This document shows, piece by piece, positions 25,767 through 35,935 of a DNA stretch of 64,000 bases (its first letter is position 1; every line of letters starts with the position of its first letter). Both the position numbers and the translations under genes were made by a program. The notes below the pieces were generated by a model. It had not been told where the DNA came from and made no database searches. It saw nothing but the letters and a program-made list of their open reading frames with translations. Source of the DNA: Christensenella sp. UBA1385 (lineage in GTDB: Bacteria > Bacillota > Clostridia > Christensenellales > Aristaeellaceae); the NCBI GenBank assembly GCA_002305755.1, contig DBQV01000015.1, positions 30,532 through 94,531 on the forward strand, written 5' to 3'.

Positions 25767-26319
25767 GAACATCATTGAGGCCATACTTTACGTGTCAGGT
25801 GAGCCTATCACGCTGAAGGACCTGGCGCGTGCGCTGGATCAGGAGGAAGCCGAAGTGGATGCCGCGGCCGGGAGGCTGGCTGAATACTACGATCGGAACC
25901 TGCGCGGACTGCGTCTCAAGCGCTTTGGCAGCCATATTCAGCTGGCTACGCGCGCGGAATACGCTCCCTACATAGAGCGCCTTCTGCAGCCGGTGCAGAA
26001 GCAGTCGCTCTCTCAGGCGGCGCTGGAAACGCTGGCCATCGTTGCCTATCGCCAACCTGTGACAAGGCTGGATCTGGAGGCCGTGAGGGGTGTCAAGTGC
26101 GATTACTCCCTGCAGTCGCTGATCAACAAAAACCTGGTGAAGGAGGTCGGCCGCAAGGAAACCATCGGCAGGCCGATTCTTTACGGAACCACGGACGCCT
26201 TCCTTGCCCACTTCGGGCTGCGGTCCTTGGATGAGCTGCCCGATCCGGACAGATTCCTGGCGCAGGAGAGGGAGGAAGGGGAAACGGGGGAAGAATCCTT
26301 CGGATTTTCCGAGGACTGA
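25756..26319 (+). CDS. scpB: Segregation and condensation protein B
   Basis: ScpB (187 residues) has two winged-helix domains and dimerises on ScpA in the SMC condensin. MELENIIEAILYVSGEPIT, ETLAIVAYRQPVTR.DLE, GVKCDYSLQSLINKNLV and GRPILYGTTDAFL are characteristic. The ATG at 25756 has AGAGGAAG upstream and lies within the end of scpA. The C-terminal tail is acidic. A bidirectional terminator ends the operon about 50 bases downstream. Confidence 0.95.
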   Translation: MELENIIEAILYVSGEPITLKDLARALDQEEAEVDAAAGRLAEYYDRNLRGLRLKRFGSHIQLATRAEYAPYIERLLQPVQKQSLSQAALETLAIVAYRQPVTRLDLEAVRGVKCDYSLQSLINKNLVKEVGRKETIGRPILYGTTDAFLAHFGLRSLDELPDPDRFLAQEREEGETGEESFGFSED

Positions 26320-26367
26320 CCGCAGAAAAGGGGCGGCAAGGAGAGCTGCCGCACTTGGATCTAACGG

Positions 26368-26420
26368 ATAAAAGCTGCTCACGCTGGCCGCATTTCGCGG
26401 CAACATGTGAGCAGCTTTTT
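26368..26420. terminator. bidirectional terminator between scpB and the lipoprotein gene
   Basis: Perfect 12-bp stem AAAGCTGCTCAC / GTGAGCAGCTTT (26371-26382 and 26407-26418) with A and T tracts outside. The 24-base loop contains a smaller hairpin. It can end transcripts from both strands. Confidence 0.82.
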
Positions 26421-26441
26421 CAATACAGAAGAGGATCAGAG

Positions 26442-27305
26442 TCAGATGGCCTTCAGCGTGCTGCGGATGTGGCTGTGCACGCCGACATACTCTTCGTTAT
26501 AGGCCGCGGGGTGTTCGATCTGCAGCGTGAGCACCTTGTTGCCGGGCATCAGGGCCATGTGGATGCGGCCGCGGATCACCGTGCCGTCCGGCAGCTCGCC
26601 GCGATAGTTGGCGTAATAGCCGGGCTGCTTCATCAGCGCCCGCTCAGCGGTATGGGAGGGCTCCCACTTGGTGTAATTCACCTGGCCCATTTCTTTCAGG
26701 CGCGCGGTCAGGTCCTTGTTGAGATCGGACTTCTTGTAGCTGCTGCTGACTGCCACCTGGGACAGCGTGATCACGACGCTTTTGTTATCCTTCTGCATGG
26801 AGGCGGGCTCGCGCAGGATATAGGTATCCGCTTCGCTCTCGTCCACTTCATAACCAGCCACGCTCTCAAAGCTCAGGCCCAGCCGGGAAGAGGTGTAGGT
26901 CGCATAGGTGAAGGTGAGCGGCGGGCGCGGCGTGGGCGTCGGCAGATCAATGGGATCCAGCGGGATGGGGCTGGCGCCCGCGAAGGGGCTGGCCGTGCTG
27001 GTGTCCGCTGTGTAGCTCTGCGCTGCGGATGTCTGGGTGGTGGTCTGCTGCGCTGCCGTGCCGATGTATTCGACATCGTCGCCCGTTTCCTCCTCGGCGG
27101 AGGGATCGATGCCTTCGGGCAGCGTGCTGTCCAGCGCGGCTGAGGAATCGGCCGCGGTTTCAGTTGTCTGGCTGACTGCCATGGCGGGCTGCTGGGTGGC
27201 TGTGCCAAGCGTCGGATAATCGACGCTTACTTCCTGCTTGGGCGCGCAGGCGGAGAGCAGTACGGCAACCAGCAGCAGCCCCGGGACTAACAGCTTCTTT
27301 TTCAT
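26442..27305 (-). CDS. Lipoprotein of unknown function
   Basis: A 287-residue lipoprotein. The basic start MKKKLL, hydrophobic core and lipobox LLSAC (cysteine about residue 20) predict lipid anchoring outside the membrane. Residues about 25-130 are low-complexity Thr/Ser/Ala/Gln-rich with a PTPTPRPP spacer. The folded domain after that (YTSSRLGLSFESVAGYEV, ..NKSVVITLSQVAV.., IRGRIHMALMPGNKVLTLQIEHP) resembles the PsbP/LpqN-like extracellular fold, which is only an inference. ATG at 27305 has GGAGG 5 bases upstream. A promoter with flanking palindromes precedes it. Confidence 0.8.
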   Translation of the reverse strand: MKKKLLVPGLLLVAVLLSACAPKQEVSVDYPTLGTATQQPAMAVSQTTETAADSSAALDSTLPEGIDPSAEEETGDDVEYIGTAAQQTTTQTSAAQSYTADTSTASPFAGASPIPLDPIDLPTPTPRPPLTFTYATYTSSRLGLSFESVAGYEVDESEADTYILREPASMQKDNKSVVITLSQVAVSSSYKKSDLNKDLTARLKEMGQVNYTKWEPSHTAERALMKQPGYYANYRGELPDGTVIRGRIHMALMPGNKVLTLQIEHPAAYNEEYVGVHSHIRSTLKAI

Positions 27306-27360
27306 CTTAACCTCCATCCTGCCTGCGGCAGGGTCCAGATTGCTTCAAAATCTTTAATGG

Positions 27361-27389
27361 ATTGTAACAATTCCGTATTCTTTCGTCAA
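27361..27389 (-). promoter_or_regulatory. promoter of the lipoprotein gene
   Basis: On the minus strand TTGACG (27384-27389), 17 bases, TACAAT (27361-27366). The -10 lies in the palindrome ATTGTAACAAT (27361-27371). Confidence 0.75.
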
Positions 27390-27411
27390 GCCTTAACGCA
27401 ATTGTTACAAT
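27361..27411. promoter_or_regulatory. paired ATTGTWACAAT palindromes flanking the lipoprotein promoter
   Basis: ATTGTAACAAT at 27361-27371 covers the -10, and ATTGTTACAAT at 27401-27411 lies upstream of the -35, exactly 40 bp apart start to start. The upstream copy covers the yhaM stop codon. The arrangement suggests a dimeric repressor or a response regulator; no regulator is named. Confidence 0.4.
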
Positions 27412-28421
27412 AGGCCCTCATAAGCGTCCTGCGGAGATTTTTCTGTCAGAGGAAGAGACTCGTCTGCTTCCTCGCTCTGGTATCTGGGGTGGTACATCCG
27501 CCTGTCCAGAGACCAGATCTTTTCCGAGAATACGCCGCGGGGCGTGCGGCGCTGCACAGATTCCATCTCGTTCATGCGGGCATCCATTTCGTCGATGATG
27601 CTCAGCATCTCGGCTTCGGGGAACATGGGCGGCCTGGGGCTGCCGTGTTCGGCCACGCCGTGATGGCTGATGATCATATGCTGAAGCAGAAGGGCATATT
27701 CATCATCCGGAGCGATGCCGTTTTGACGGGCGATCTCCCTCACCTGGGATACGCCGACCACCAGGTGCCCCAGCAGAAGGCCCTCGGTGCTGTATTCGTT
27801 CACGTTGCCGAGCGTGTCCGACAGCATTTCCGTGATTTTGCTCAGATCATGCGCGATCACGCCGGCGCGCACCAGATCTCCGTCCAGAAAGGGATAGCAG
27901 GGCAAAAGGGCCTCTGCGGCGCTCAGCATACTGGTCACGTGATGCAAGAGACCACTGCGCTCCGCGTGATGCATGCGCTGGGCGGCCGGATAGTACATCA
28001 GCCTGTCGCGTACCTGGCCGACGAGGCCTCGGCAAAGCGTTTGCAGCACTGTATTCTGCATGCCTGCGATGGTCCTGTCGATAGCGGCCATCATATCTTC
28101 GGGGGGATAGGGAGCCGCGGAAACGAGCGCACTCATCTCCACCGGGTCTCCCGGAGCCTGGGGGCGGAACTTGTCCACCCGCATCTGCAGGCGGCCGTTA
28201 TACTCGGTGACAGCACCGCGTACCTTGATCACGCCGCCCTGCTCGGGCGGCGTAGCCAGAGGGTCCCACACCTTGGCGTTGATCTCGCCGGAATTGTCGG
28301 CCAGCGTCATATCCAGATAATTGGCGCCGTTGTTGCTTTTGCGCTGCTGGGACATGCGCACCAGCAGAAAGCCCTCAAAGCCCAGGCCCTTGACAAAATC
28401 AGCGATCTTGGCCTGCTCCAT
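27405..28421 (-). CDS. yhaM: YhaM-type 3'-5' exoribonuclease (OB fold + HD domain)
   Basis: A 338-residue protein with an N-terminal OB-fold (residues about 10-95: YLDMTLADNSGEINAKVWD) and an HD phosphohydrolase domain from about 140 (GLLHHVTSML, VIAHDLSK, HMIISHHG). This pairing defines YhaM, a 3'-5' exoribonuclease acting on short RNA and DNA in Bacillota. The second of two ATG codons (28421) was chosen because AAGGAG lies 6 bases before it. The start overlaps the dnaB 3' end by 23 bases. Confidence 0.9.
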   Translation of the reverse strand: MEQAKIADFVKGLGFEGFLLVRMSQQRKSNNGANYLDMTLADNSGEINAKVWDPLATPPEQGGVIKVRGAVTEYNGRLQMRVDKFRPQAPGDPVEMSALVSAAPYPPEDMMAAIDRTIAGMQNTVLQTLCRGLVGQVRDRLMYYPAAQRMHHAERSGLLHHVTSMLSAAEALLPCYPFLDGDLVRAGVIAHDLSKITEMLSDTLGNVNEYSTEGLLLGHLVVGVSQVREIARQNGIAPDDEYALLLQHMIISHHGVAEHGSPRPPMFPEAEMLSIIDEMDARMNEMESVQRRTPRGVFSEKIWSLDRRMYHPRYQSEEADESLPLTEKSPQDAYEGLL

Positions 28422-29778
28422 CATAGTCTCCTTCATATCTGTCTTCAAACAGTGTGTATTCATCCAGCCAGTTCAGCAGCACGGTATCCAGCGGGCCGTT
28501 TCTCTGCTTGGCCACGATGACCTCGGCCGTGTTCGTATCCTCGCTGGCCTCGTCGTAATAGCTCTCCCTGTGCAGGAACATCACCACGTCGGCATCCTGT
28601 TCGATGGAACCGGAATCGCGCAGGTCGGACAGCATGGGCTTCTTGCTGGCGCGCTGGGTGTTGGCGCGGCTCAGCTGAGCGCAGGCCAGCACGGGCACCT
28701 TCAGCTCCAGCGCGATACCCTTGAGCTTTCTGGAGATCTCGCTGACCTCCAGCTGGCGATTTTCCGTCTTGCCGTCCGCGCTCATCAGCTGCATGTAGTC
28801 GATCACGATCAGGTCAAGGCCCTTGTCCATCATCAGCCTGCGGCAGCGGCTGCGGAGCTGCGCGGGGGTGACGCTGGAGGTATCATCGATGTACAGCCTC
28901 ATCTGGGAGATGGGGGCGAGCGCCTTGACCAGCTTGGACCAATCGTCCGGCCTCAGCGTACCTGAGCGGGCCCGCTGCATGTTCACCCTGGCGTCTCCGC
29001 AGAGAATGCGCATGGCGATCTGCTCTCGCGGCATCTCAAGGCTGAACACGGCGACAGACTTCCCCTTGTGGGCCGCGTTGGCTGCGATGTTGATGGCAAA
29101 GCTGGTCTTACCCATGCTGGGGCGGGCGCCGACCAGCACCAGCTCGCCGCCATGCAGGCCGGTAAGCAGCCGATCCAGCTTGGAAAAGCCAGTCGGCACG
29201 CCCATGATCTGACCGCGGTTTTTTTCAAGCGCTTCCAGCTGCGCGTAGGTGCGCGGCATGATGGTGGTGATGGGCTCCAGCTGGTCTCCGCCGGTGCGTT
29301 TCATCACGATGTCAAAGATGGATTTTTCGGCGTGACGTAATATCTCGTCCAGCTCCATCTCCTGGCTGTAGCAATTGCCGCTGATGCTGCCGGCGGCGGC
29401 GATCAGCTTGCGGAGCGTGGATTTTTCCAGTACGATGTCGATATAGTGCCGCACATTGACGGTGGTGTGCACGGACTGAAACAAATCCACCAGATAGCCG
29501 GCGCCGCCGATGCCGGCAAGCATGCCGGTTCGGCTCAGCTCATCATCCATGGTGACCAGGTCCACGGCGCGCGGCTGTTGAAAAAGCGATCGCATCGCCC
29601 GAAAAATGACGGCGTGCTGGGGCTGATAAAAATCATCCTCGTTCATCAGCTCCATGGCCAGCATCAGCGCGTTGCTGTCCTGGAGAAGAGCGCCCAAAAC
29701 AGAGCGTTCCGCTTCAACGCTCTGCGGGGGAGTTCTCAGCGGCTCGCCGGGCGCGCCAAAGGCGGCGAAACTCTCCAT
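28399..29778 (-). CDS. dnaB: Replicative DNA helicase DnaB
   Basis: DnaB (459 residues; DnaC in Bacillus naming) unwinds DNA at the replication fork as a hexamer. The N-terminal primase-interacting domain opens PQSVEAERSVLGALLQD; the RecA-like domain has Walker A in GARPSMGKTSF, ISRKLKGIALEL, VIDYMQLM (Walker B), QLSR and DLRDSGSIEQDADVV. Length and motifs are normal, no intein is present. It follows rplI by 3 bases on the minus strand, the typical DUF2232-rplI-dnaB order in Bacillota. Confidence 0.96.
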   Translation of the reverse strand: MESFAAFGAPGEPLRTPPQSVEAERSVLGALLQDSNALMLAMELMNEDDFYQPQHAVIFRAMRSLFQQPRAVDLVTMDDELSRTGMLAGIGGAGYLVDLFQSVHTTVNVRHYIDIVLEKSTLRKLIAAAGSISGNCYSQEMELDEILRHAEKSIFDIVMKRTGGDQLEPITTIMPRTYAQLEALEKNRGQIMGVPTGFSKLDRLLTGLHGGELVLVGARPSMGKTSFAINIAANAAHKGKSVAVFSLEMPREQIAMRILCGDARVNMQRARSGTLRPDDWSKLVKALAPISQMRLYIDDTSSVTPAQLRSRCRRLMMDKGLDLIVIDYMQLMSADGKTENRQLEVSEISRKLKGIALELKVPVLACAQLSRANTQRASKKPMLSDLRDSGSIEQDADVVMFLHRESYYDEASEDTNTAEVIVAKQRNGPLDTVLLNWLDEYTLFEDRYEGDYDGAGQDR

Positions 29779-29781
29779 GGT

Positions 29782-30231
29782 CTATTCGGCAGGGCTGACG
29801 ATCAGCTTCATCTGTGCCTTGACGCCTGTATAGACGGTGATCTGCACCTCGTACTCGCCCACAGTGCGGATGGCCTCGGAGACTTCGATCTTGCGCTTGT
29901 CGATCTCCACGCCGTGCTGCTCCTTGAGGGCGACCGCGATCTCCTGACCGGTCACGCTGCCGTAGAGACGGCCCTTTTCACCGCACTTTGCGCGCAGACG
30001 GATGGTCTTGCCCTTCAGCGCGGCGGCCTGAGTCTCCGCGGCGGCGCGTTCTTCCATCTCCCGCTGGCGCTGAGCGGCATGGCGGCGCTCGATCTCCTTG
30101 ACTGAGCCCTCGCTCGCTTCCACGGCCCACTTGCGAGGCAAGAGGTAATTCCGGGCAAAACCGTCCGATACGTTGAGCACCTGGTTCTTCTTGCCGGTTC
30201 CCGGCACGTCCTGAAGCAGTATAACTTTCAT
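29782..30231 (-). CDS. rplI: 50S ribosomal protein L9
   Basis: bL9 (149 residues) binds 23S rRNA near the L1 stalk and restrains frameshifting. The signature MKVILLQDVPGTGKKNQVLNV-type N-domain with NYLLPRKWA is present, then the long connecting helix (IERRHAAQRQREMEERAAAE) and C-domain LYGSVTGQEIAVAL. It overlaps the upstream DUF2232 gene by 4 bases and precedes dnaB by 3, so it is co-translated within the operon. Confidence 0.96.
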   Translation of the reverse strand: MKVILLQDVPGTGKKNQVLNVSDGFARNYLLPRKWAVEASEGSVKEIERRHAAQRQREMEERAAAETQAAALKGKTIRLRAKCGEKGRLYGSVTGQEIAVALKEQHGVEIDKRKIEVSEAIRTVGEYEVQITVYTGVKAQMKLIVSPAE

Positions 30232-31370
30232 TGTCCATCCCTCCCGGTATCGTCTTGATCGCTTTTCGTGCTGTCACCAGCATGCCTCAGCTTTCTGGGA
30301 TCGCTGAGCTGATCGAAAATGCCGAGTATCAGCGAGGCATGCGGGAGAAGCAGGGTAAAGGCCGCGATGCTCAGCCCTCTTACGGAAGGCCGCACGCCGC
30401 GCGTTTTTTGCATGTGATTGAGACAGCTCAGCCCCTGCAGGCTGAACAGGGCCGAAAATATATTATACAGCATGGCGCCGGCCAGCGCGAGCCCCTGTTG
30501 AGAAGAGAAACGGGTCAGAAACGCCAGACCGCCCGCTGCCAGCAGAGGCTTTGAAAGCGAGGCAGGCAGATGAAATCTGTGAAAGACAGGCAGCGGCTCA
30601 AGGCGCGGATAGCTTGGGGCAGGGCTGTCCTGCGGCGCACGGAAGGCCCGGCGTTCCGCCTGTCTTTTTCCGTAAAACTCGCTCAAATGCACGCCACCGA
30701 GCGCCAGCCAAGGAGCATAGCTGCTGATCAGGCTGGGAACAAGCGCACGAAGCCAAATGCCAAGTCGGGCCTGCACCTGCTTGTAAAGCTCCTCAAGCAG
30801 CTCGGGTGACAGCGTCGCGCCGCCTTGCTGGGACTGTATGACGGCGCTGTCCGAGAGGCTTTCCGGGATGCTCAGCAGGCCAAAGCGTGTGGCCGTGATC
30901 AGCAAGCCGTCGCGCTCGGGCATGGACTGAAGCGCTTGGACGGCCAAGCGGCTGAGCGCATCAAAGGGAGCTTCGCCCAAAACTCGGAAGGACAGCGCGT
31001 ACAGCAAGAGCACGGAAGCGCCGTAAACAAGGGCGATGATCGCCATGGCCCTGTAAGCGGATACTCCGCGGTACAGACAGCAGGCGTAGGCCACCAGCGG
31101 CGGTGCCAGGTAGCCAATAGCAAAAAGAGCAGGCGAAGCGCCGTTTTTCAGGCTGATACCAAAGCAGAGCAAGACAAGGCTGGCAAGGGCCGAAAGGGGC
31201 CCCGCGCACCTGAACACCAGCTGCAGGAAAAAGGGCAACAAAAACAGACCCGCACTCAGCAGGTAGAAGCCTGAAAACGGGTTTGCCGTGAGCGCGACCG
31301 TCAATAGGCCGGTCAGCACGAGCGACAGAGAGAAGCTGGCCGTGCTGTAGATCAACCTGCCCTTTTGCAT
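30228..31370 (-). CDS. YybS-like DUF2232 membrane protein
   Basis: A 380-residue protein with about eight hydrophobic segments, assigned to the YybS/DUF2232 family by topology and position: these proteins sit just upstream of rplI and dnaB (with gdpP) in Bacillota. LALGGVHLSEFYGKRQAER and an interior Ser/Gln-rich loop are seen. gdpP, a frequent neighbour, is absent here. The ATG at 31370 is chosen because GAGAGGAG lies 5 bases upstream. The C-terminal tail is hydrophilic and charged. Function unknown. Confidence 0.75.
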   Translation of the reverse strand: MQKGRLIYSTASFSLSLVLTGLLTVALTANPFSGFYLLSAGLFLLPFFLQLVFRCAGPLSALASLVLLCFGISLKNGASPALFAIGYLAPPLVAYACCLYRGVSAYRAMAIIALVYGASVLLLYALSFRVLGEAPFDALSRLAVQALQSMPERDGLLITATRFGLLSIPESLSDSAVIQSQQGGATLSPELLEELYKQVQARLGIWLRALVPSLISSYAPWLALGGVHLSEFYGKRQAERRAFRAPQDSPAPSYPRLEPLPVFHRFHLPASLSKPLLAAGGLAFLTRFSSQQGLALAGAMLYNIFSALFSLQGLSCLNHMQKTRGVRPSVRGLSIAAFTLLLPHASLILGIFDQLSDPRKLRHAGDSTKSDQDDTGRDGQ

Positions 31371-31399
31371 AGGCGCTCCTCTCTCAAATTGCTTCATTC

Positions 31400-31428
31400 A
31401 TTGTAGGGACGGCCCCCTGCTTTGTCAA
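31400..31428 (-). promoter_or_regulatory. promoter of the DUF2232-rplI-dnaB-yhaM operon
   Basis: On the minus strand TTGACA (31423-31428), 17 bases and TACAAT (31400-31405), about 30 bases ahead of the ATG. No terminator separates it from the topoisomerase genes upstream, so read-through is possible too. Confidence 0.8.
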
Positions 31429-31436
31429 GGAAACCC

Positions 31437-33875
31437 TCAGAGCACGATGTCCACAACCACGTTATCCAGCAGGGCCATCACATAGGGCTTGCCTCGGTCG
31501 GTCAGATCCTGGGGCACGATCTCGGCCGCGGTCAGGCTGGTCAGCTCGCCCTGCTTTTGCAGCACGGAGAAGCTGCGGGGCTCGGTCAGCCGGGCGAAGG
31601 CGGCCACATAGCTTCCGTTGCTGCCTGATTTATTGAAATAAAAGGCATGGACACCCTTTCCGCCGCGGCCCTGAGCGTCGGACATGCTCCCCATCAGGCG
31701 CTTGGCGTAGCCCCGCTCGCTGAAGAGCAGCAGATGATCGCTGTTTTTGATATTGCCCGCCCAGCAGACGCTGTCATCCGGGCCGAGGCGTATGGCGCGC
31801 ACGCCGCGTGATGCCCTGCCCATCAAAGGGATTTCTTCCGGCTTAAAGCGGATCAGCATGCCTTCGCGCGTTAGACAGAACTGGTCCGCGCCGTCTTCCT
31901 CAAGGCAGACCGTCAGCAGGCTGTCGTTCTTCAGGTCTATGGCGGCAAACTTGGATCGGCGTACGTCGTAATCGGCCGCCGCGCTTCGCTTGACCTGCCC
32001 CTGCTTGGTATAGAAAAGAAAGTCGGGCAGGCCGGCCAGCTCGCCGGGCGCGACGTCAAACAGGCTGACACAGGTTTCGCCTGCCTCAAGCCCGCTTAGC
32101 ACGCCGCTCAGATAGAGCCCCCTGTCCTTTGGACGGTTGCTTTCTTCCAGCCTGCCCACGTTCAGCGTATAGCAGTTGCCCAGGTTGGTAAAGAACATCA
32201 GCGTGTGGGCGCTGTCCGTGCGGAAGGTATACAGCGGCATGTCGCTCTCTGCCTCGGGCAGCTCCAGCTTGTCGTAGGCCTTCGGGCTCATCCTTCGCAG
32301 CTGGCCGCCGCGGGTGAAGAAGACCACGGCCTCCTGTGCCTCAGCCGTTTCGTCAATGGCGCTGGCCGCTACGGCTTCCCGCTCGGAGAGTATCTCTGTG
32401 CGCCGGTCATCTCCATAGCGGTCGGCAATGGCCTGCATCTCCTTTTTGATGAGCGCCATCAGCTTCTTTTCGCTGCTGAGGATCGCTTCCAGGCTGCGGA
32501 TGGAGGCCAGCACTTCCTCATGCTCCTTGCGCAGGGTCAGGATCTCAAGGCCTGTCAGCCGCTGCAGACGCAGGTCGAGGATCGCCTGTGCCTGCACATC
32601 GCTGAAGGAGAAGCGGGCCATCAGTCGTTCCTTGGCTTCCTTTCCGTTCTTGGAGGAACGGATCAGCGCCAGTATCTCGTCCAGGCTGTCCACCGCTACG
32701 ATCAGGCCGTCCAGAATGTGGGCGCGGGCTTTGGCGCGCTCCAGCTCGTATTGACTGCGCCTGGTGACCACGGTTTTCTGGTGGTTGATATAGTGCCTGA
32801 TGGCATCCGCCATGCCCATCAGCGCGGGCTTGCCTTCGGCAATGGCCACCAGATTGACGCCAAAGGTGGTCTGCATGTCGGAATACTTATACAGATAGCC
32901 GAGCACCTGCTCGGGGTCAGCCTCTTTTTTCAGCTCGATGACCGCCCGGAGGCCTGTTCGGTCAGATTCGTCGCGGATGTCATAAATGCCGCTGAAGGCA
33001 ACCTTCCTTTCTTCGGACAGGCGCAGTATCTTTTCCAGCATCTGCGCCTTGTTGACCTGATAGGGGACCTCGGTGATGCAGATCAGGCTGCGCCCGGCCC
33101 GTCCCGGCTCAATGTGCACCCGCGCGCGCAGCGTCAGCTTGCCGCGGCCCGTTTCAAAGGCGGCACGAAGCTCGGGCGTATCCAGCAGTACGCCGCCGGT
33201 GGGAAAATCCGGCGCGGGCAAAACGGCCATCAGCTCGTCGGTGCTCGCGTCCGGCTTGTCGATCAGCAGGCAGGTCGCGGCCACGGCTTCTCTGAGATTG
33301 TGCGGGGGGATGTTGGTTGCCAGGCCCACCGCAATGCCGGAGGCGCCGTTGACCAGAAGGTTTGGGTAACGGGAGGGCAGCAGATCAGGCTCGGACAGGG
33401 TGTCGTCAAAATTCAGGCGGAAGGGCACCGTGTCCTTTTGGATGTCCGCCAGCATCTCGAGGGCCAGGGGGGCCATGCGGGCCTCGGTGTAGCGCATGGC
33501 GGCCGCGCTGTCGCCGTCAATGGATCCGAAGTTGCCGTGCCCCTCGACCAGCATGCCGCGCATGGAGAAGTCCTGCGCCATACGCACCAGGGCATCGTAT
33601 ACGCTGCTGTCGCCGTGCGGATGGTATTTGCCTAGGCAGTCGCCCACGATGCGAGCGCACTTGCGGAAGGGCTTATCGGGCGTCATGCCCAGTTCGTGCA
33701 TGGTGTAGAGGATGCGCCGCTGCACGGGCTTCAGACCGTCTTCCACGCGGGGAAGAGCACGCTCCATGATGACGTGCTCGGCATAGGGCATCATGCTGCG
33801 GTGCAGCACGTCCTCGAGCGGCGCCGGCACGATCTCGGAAGTGTTCACCTGCTGCGGTTCCGTTTTCTTAGGCAT
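31437..33875 (-). CDS. Type IIA DNA topoisomerase subunit A (ParC/GyrA family)
   Basis: An 812-residue A subunit that cuts and rejoins duplex DNA. The breakage-reunion domain has [41 protein letters not shown] and catalytic Y129 in [10 protein letters not shown]. The C-terminal beta-pinwheel ends with Q735GRGGKG, one residue from the GyrA box QRRGGKG. Topoisomerase IV ParC usually lacks a good box, so by this criterion it is intermediate; whether it is gyrase or topoisomerase IV cannot be settled without the other paralogue. It overlaps the B-subunit gene by 8 bases. Confidence 0.92.
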   Translation of the reverse strand: MPKKTEPQQVNTSEIVPAPLEDVLHRSMMPYAEHVIMERALPRVEDGLKPVQRRILYTMHELGMTPDKPFRKCARIVGDCLGKYHPHGDSSVYDALVRMAQDFSMRGMLVEGHGNFGSIDGDSAAAMRYTEARMAPLALEMLADIQKDTVPFRLNFDDTLSEPDLLPSRYPNLLVNGASGIAVGLATNIPPHNLREAVAATCLLIDKPDASTDELMAVLPAPDFPTGGVLLDTPELRAAFETGRGKLTLRARVHIEPGRAGRSLICITEVPYQVNKAQMLEKILRLSEERKVAFSGIYDIRDESDRTGLRAVIELKKEADPEQVLGYLYKYSDMQTTFGVNLVAIAEGKPALMGMADAIRHYINHQKTVVTRRSQYELERAKARAHILDGLIVAVDSLDEILALIRSSKNGKEAKERLMARFSFSDVQAQAILDLRLQRLTGLEILTLRKEHEEVLASIRSLEAILSSEKKLMALIKKEMQAIADRYGDDRRTEILSEREAVAASAIDETAEAQEAVVFFTRGGQLRRMSPKAYDKLELPEAESDMPLYTFRTDSAHTLMFFTNLGNCYTLNVGRLEESNRPKDRGLYLSGVLSGLEAGETCVSLFDVAPGELAGLPDFLFYTKQGQVKRSAAADYDVRRSKFAAIDLKNDSLLTVCLEEDGADQFCLTREGMLIRFKPEEIPLMGRASRGVRAIRLGPDDSVCWAGNIKNSDHLLLFSERGYAKRLMGSMSDAQGRGGKGVHAFYFNKSGSNGSYVAAFARLTEPRSFSVLQKQGELTSLTAAEIVPQDLTDRGKPYVMALLDNVVVDIVL

Positions 33876-35865
33876 GGAGCACCTCCTGCATGATGGCAGC
33901 CTCCGGTTTGGGTCTATTTTGCGGGCTGAAGGTATCGGGTTTGTTGAAATCGGCGTGGGTGCTGATATATTCGCGCCGCGGCTCCACCTTGTCGCCCATC
34001 AGCACGGTAATCAGGCGGTCGGCTTCCGCGCCGTCTTCCAGCGTAACCTGCATCAGCTTGCGCCGCTCGGGGTTCATGGTGGTTTCCCAGAGCTGCTCGG
34101 GGTTCATCTCGCCAAGGCCCTTGTAGCGCTGCACGGTATAGTTTTTAAGCCCGTGAGTCAGCTTCTTCAGCTCCTTGTCGTCGTAGGCGTAGAGCGCTTC
34201 GCTGCCCGTTTTTACCTGATACAGCGGCGGCATGCCGATGAAGACGTGCCCGGTGGAGATCAGATCGCGCATATAGCGGAAGAAGAAGGTGAGCAGGATG
34301 GCCCGGATATGCGCGCCGTCCTGATCGGCGTCCGACAGGATGATGACCTTGTGGTACTTGAGCGTTTCAAGCGTGAAATCCTCATCAATGTTCGTGCCGA
34401 GGGCTGTGATGATGCTGCGGAACTCCTCGTTGGCCAGCACCTGATCGATGCGCTTTTTTTCCACGTTCAGCGGCTTGCCGCGCAGGGGGAGGATGGCCTG
34501 AAAACGCCGGTCGCGGCCCTGCTTGGCGCTGCCGCCGGCGGAATCGCCTTCCACGATGAACAGCTCATTCTCCTCGGGTCTGCGGCCCGTGCAGCTGGAA
34601 AGCTTGCCGACCAGCGGCGCAGCCTCCAGCTCGTTCTTGGCACGGGCCACCTCGCGCGCCTTGCGAGAGGCTTCGCGCACACGGGCAGCCTTGACGGCCT
34701 TGTCCAGTATGCGCTGGCCGATGTCCGCGTTCTTGAGGTCTTCCAAAAATTCCTGCAGCTTCTGGCTGACCATGGCTTCCACGGCGGGGCGAACCTCTGT
34801 GTTGCCCAGACGGCCCTTGGTCTGCCCCTCAAACTGCGGGTTGCGCACTTTCACCGAGAGCAGGGCGGTCAGCCCCTCGCGGTAGTCTTCGCCCGCCAGG
34901 CCGATGTCCTTCTCCTTGAGCACGCCGATCTTGCGCGCATAATCGTTCATGGCCTTGGTCAGCGCCGCGCGGAAGCCCGTCTCATGCGTACCGCCCTCGG
35001 GTGTGGGGATGTTGTTGACGTAGGAATAGGTAGACTCCGTATAGGCGTCCGTGTACTGCATCGCCAGCGACAGCAGGATGTCGTCCTTCTGCGTCTCAAA
35101 CACGATGGGCTTTTCGTGCAGCGGCGTTTTATCCTTGTTCAGGTAGGCCACGAAATCGGCAATGCCGCCCTCGTAGTGAAATTCACGCATCTCATTGGCA
35201 GGGGCCTGAGCGCGTTCATCGGTAAAGCTGATGGCGGTACCCTTATTCAGGTAAGCCAGCTCGCGCAGCCTGCGCACGATGGTCTCGGCGTTGAAGCGGG
35301 TATCCTCAAAGATCGTGTCATCCGGCAAGAAGCGCACAAGCGTGCCGTGCTTTCTGGTGTTCCCTACCTTGTGGAGTGGCTCGACGATCTGCCCGGCCTT
35401 CCACTTCTTTTGTTTGGCGTCAAAAACGGTCTCAAAGCGGATCTGCCAATGCTCCCAGTCGCGGAAGCTGTCCACCGTCATCCATTTGGACAGGGCGTTG
35501 ACCACCGAGGCGCCCACGCCGTGCAGGCCGCCCGAATAGCCGTAGTTTTCATGGTCAAATTTACCGCCGGCGTGCAGTTTGGTGTAGATCACTTCCACGC
35601 CGGAAATGCCAAGCGTCGGGTGCAGGTCGACCGGCACGCCGCGGCCGTTGTCCCATACGCTGCAGCTGCCGTCCTTATGCAGGGTGACGGCGATCTCGCT
35701 GGCATAGTCGTTGGCGGCCTCATCGATGCCATTGTCCACGATTTCCCACAGCAGATGATGCAGCCCGCGCGCGCTGGTGGTGCCAATGTACATGCCGGGC
35801 CGCATGCGCACCGCATCCAGTCCGTCCAATACCTGCAGGCTGCCGGAAGTATATTCTTTGGGCAT
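33868..35865 (-). CDS. Type IIA DNA topoisomerase subunit B (ParE/GyrB family)
   Basis: A 665-residue ATPase subunit. GHKL ATP-binding blocks are [19 protein letters not shown] and [15 protein letters not shown]; the TOPRIM domain shows [31 protein letters not shown] and [11 protein letters not shown]; the C-terminus has [17 protein letters not shown]. The ATG at 35865 is preceded by AAAGGA; an in-frame ATG at 35919 lacks one. The gene pair is arranged as in parEC of Bacillota, with quinolone-interacting residues in the TOPRIM domain conserved in type. Confidence 0.92.
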   Translation of the reverse strand: MPKEYTSGSLQVLDGLDAVRMRPGMYIGTTSARGLHHLLWEIVDNGIDEAANDYASEIAVTLHKDGSCSVWDNGRGVPVDLHPTLGISGVEVIYTKLHAGGKFDHENYGYSGGLHGVGASVVNALSKWMTVDSFRDWEHWQIRFETVFDAKQKKWKAGQIVEPLHKVGNTRKHGTLVRFLPDDTIFEDTRFNAETIVRRLRELAYLNKGTAISFTDERAQAPANEMREFHYEGGIADFVAYLNKDKTPLHEKPIVFETQKDDILLSLAMQYTDAYTESTYSYVNNIPTPEGGTHETGFRAALTKAMNDYARKIGVLKEKDIGLAGEDYREGLTALLSVKVRNPQFEGQTKGRLGNTEVRPAVEAMVSQKLQEFLEDLKNADIGQRILDKAVKAARVREASRKAREVARAKNELEAAPLVGKLSSCTGRRPEENELFIVEGDSAGGSAKQGRDRRFQAILPLRGKPLNVEKKRIDQVLANEEFRSIITALGTNIDEDFTLETLKYHKVIILSDADQDGAHIRAILLTFFFRYMRDLISTGHVFIGMPPLYQVKTGSEALYAYDDKELKKLTHGLKNYTVQRYKGLGEMNPEQLWETTMNPERRKLMQVTLEDGAEADRLITVLMGDKVEPRREYISTHADFNKPDTFSPQNRPKPEAAIMQEVLHA

Positions 35866-35935
35866 GGTATCCTTTCCGTGAAGCGTATGATAACGCAGCA
35901 AAATAAATCGATACGGCATATACTGCCACTATGAA

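Noticed and set aside
33793..35934. 713-codon plus-strand open frame across the topoisomerase B gene
   Set aside because: Opposite to a full-length topoisomerase subunit with all motifs; translation has no recognisable domain.
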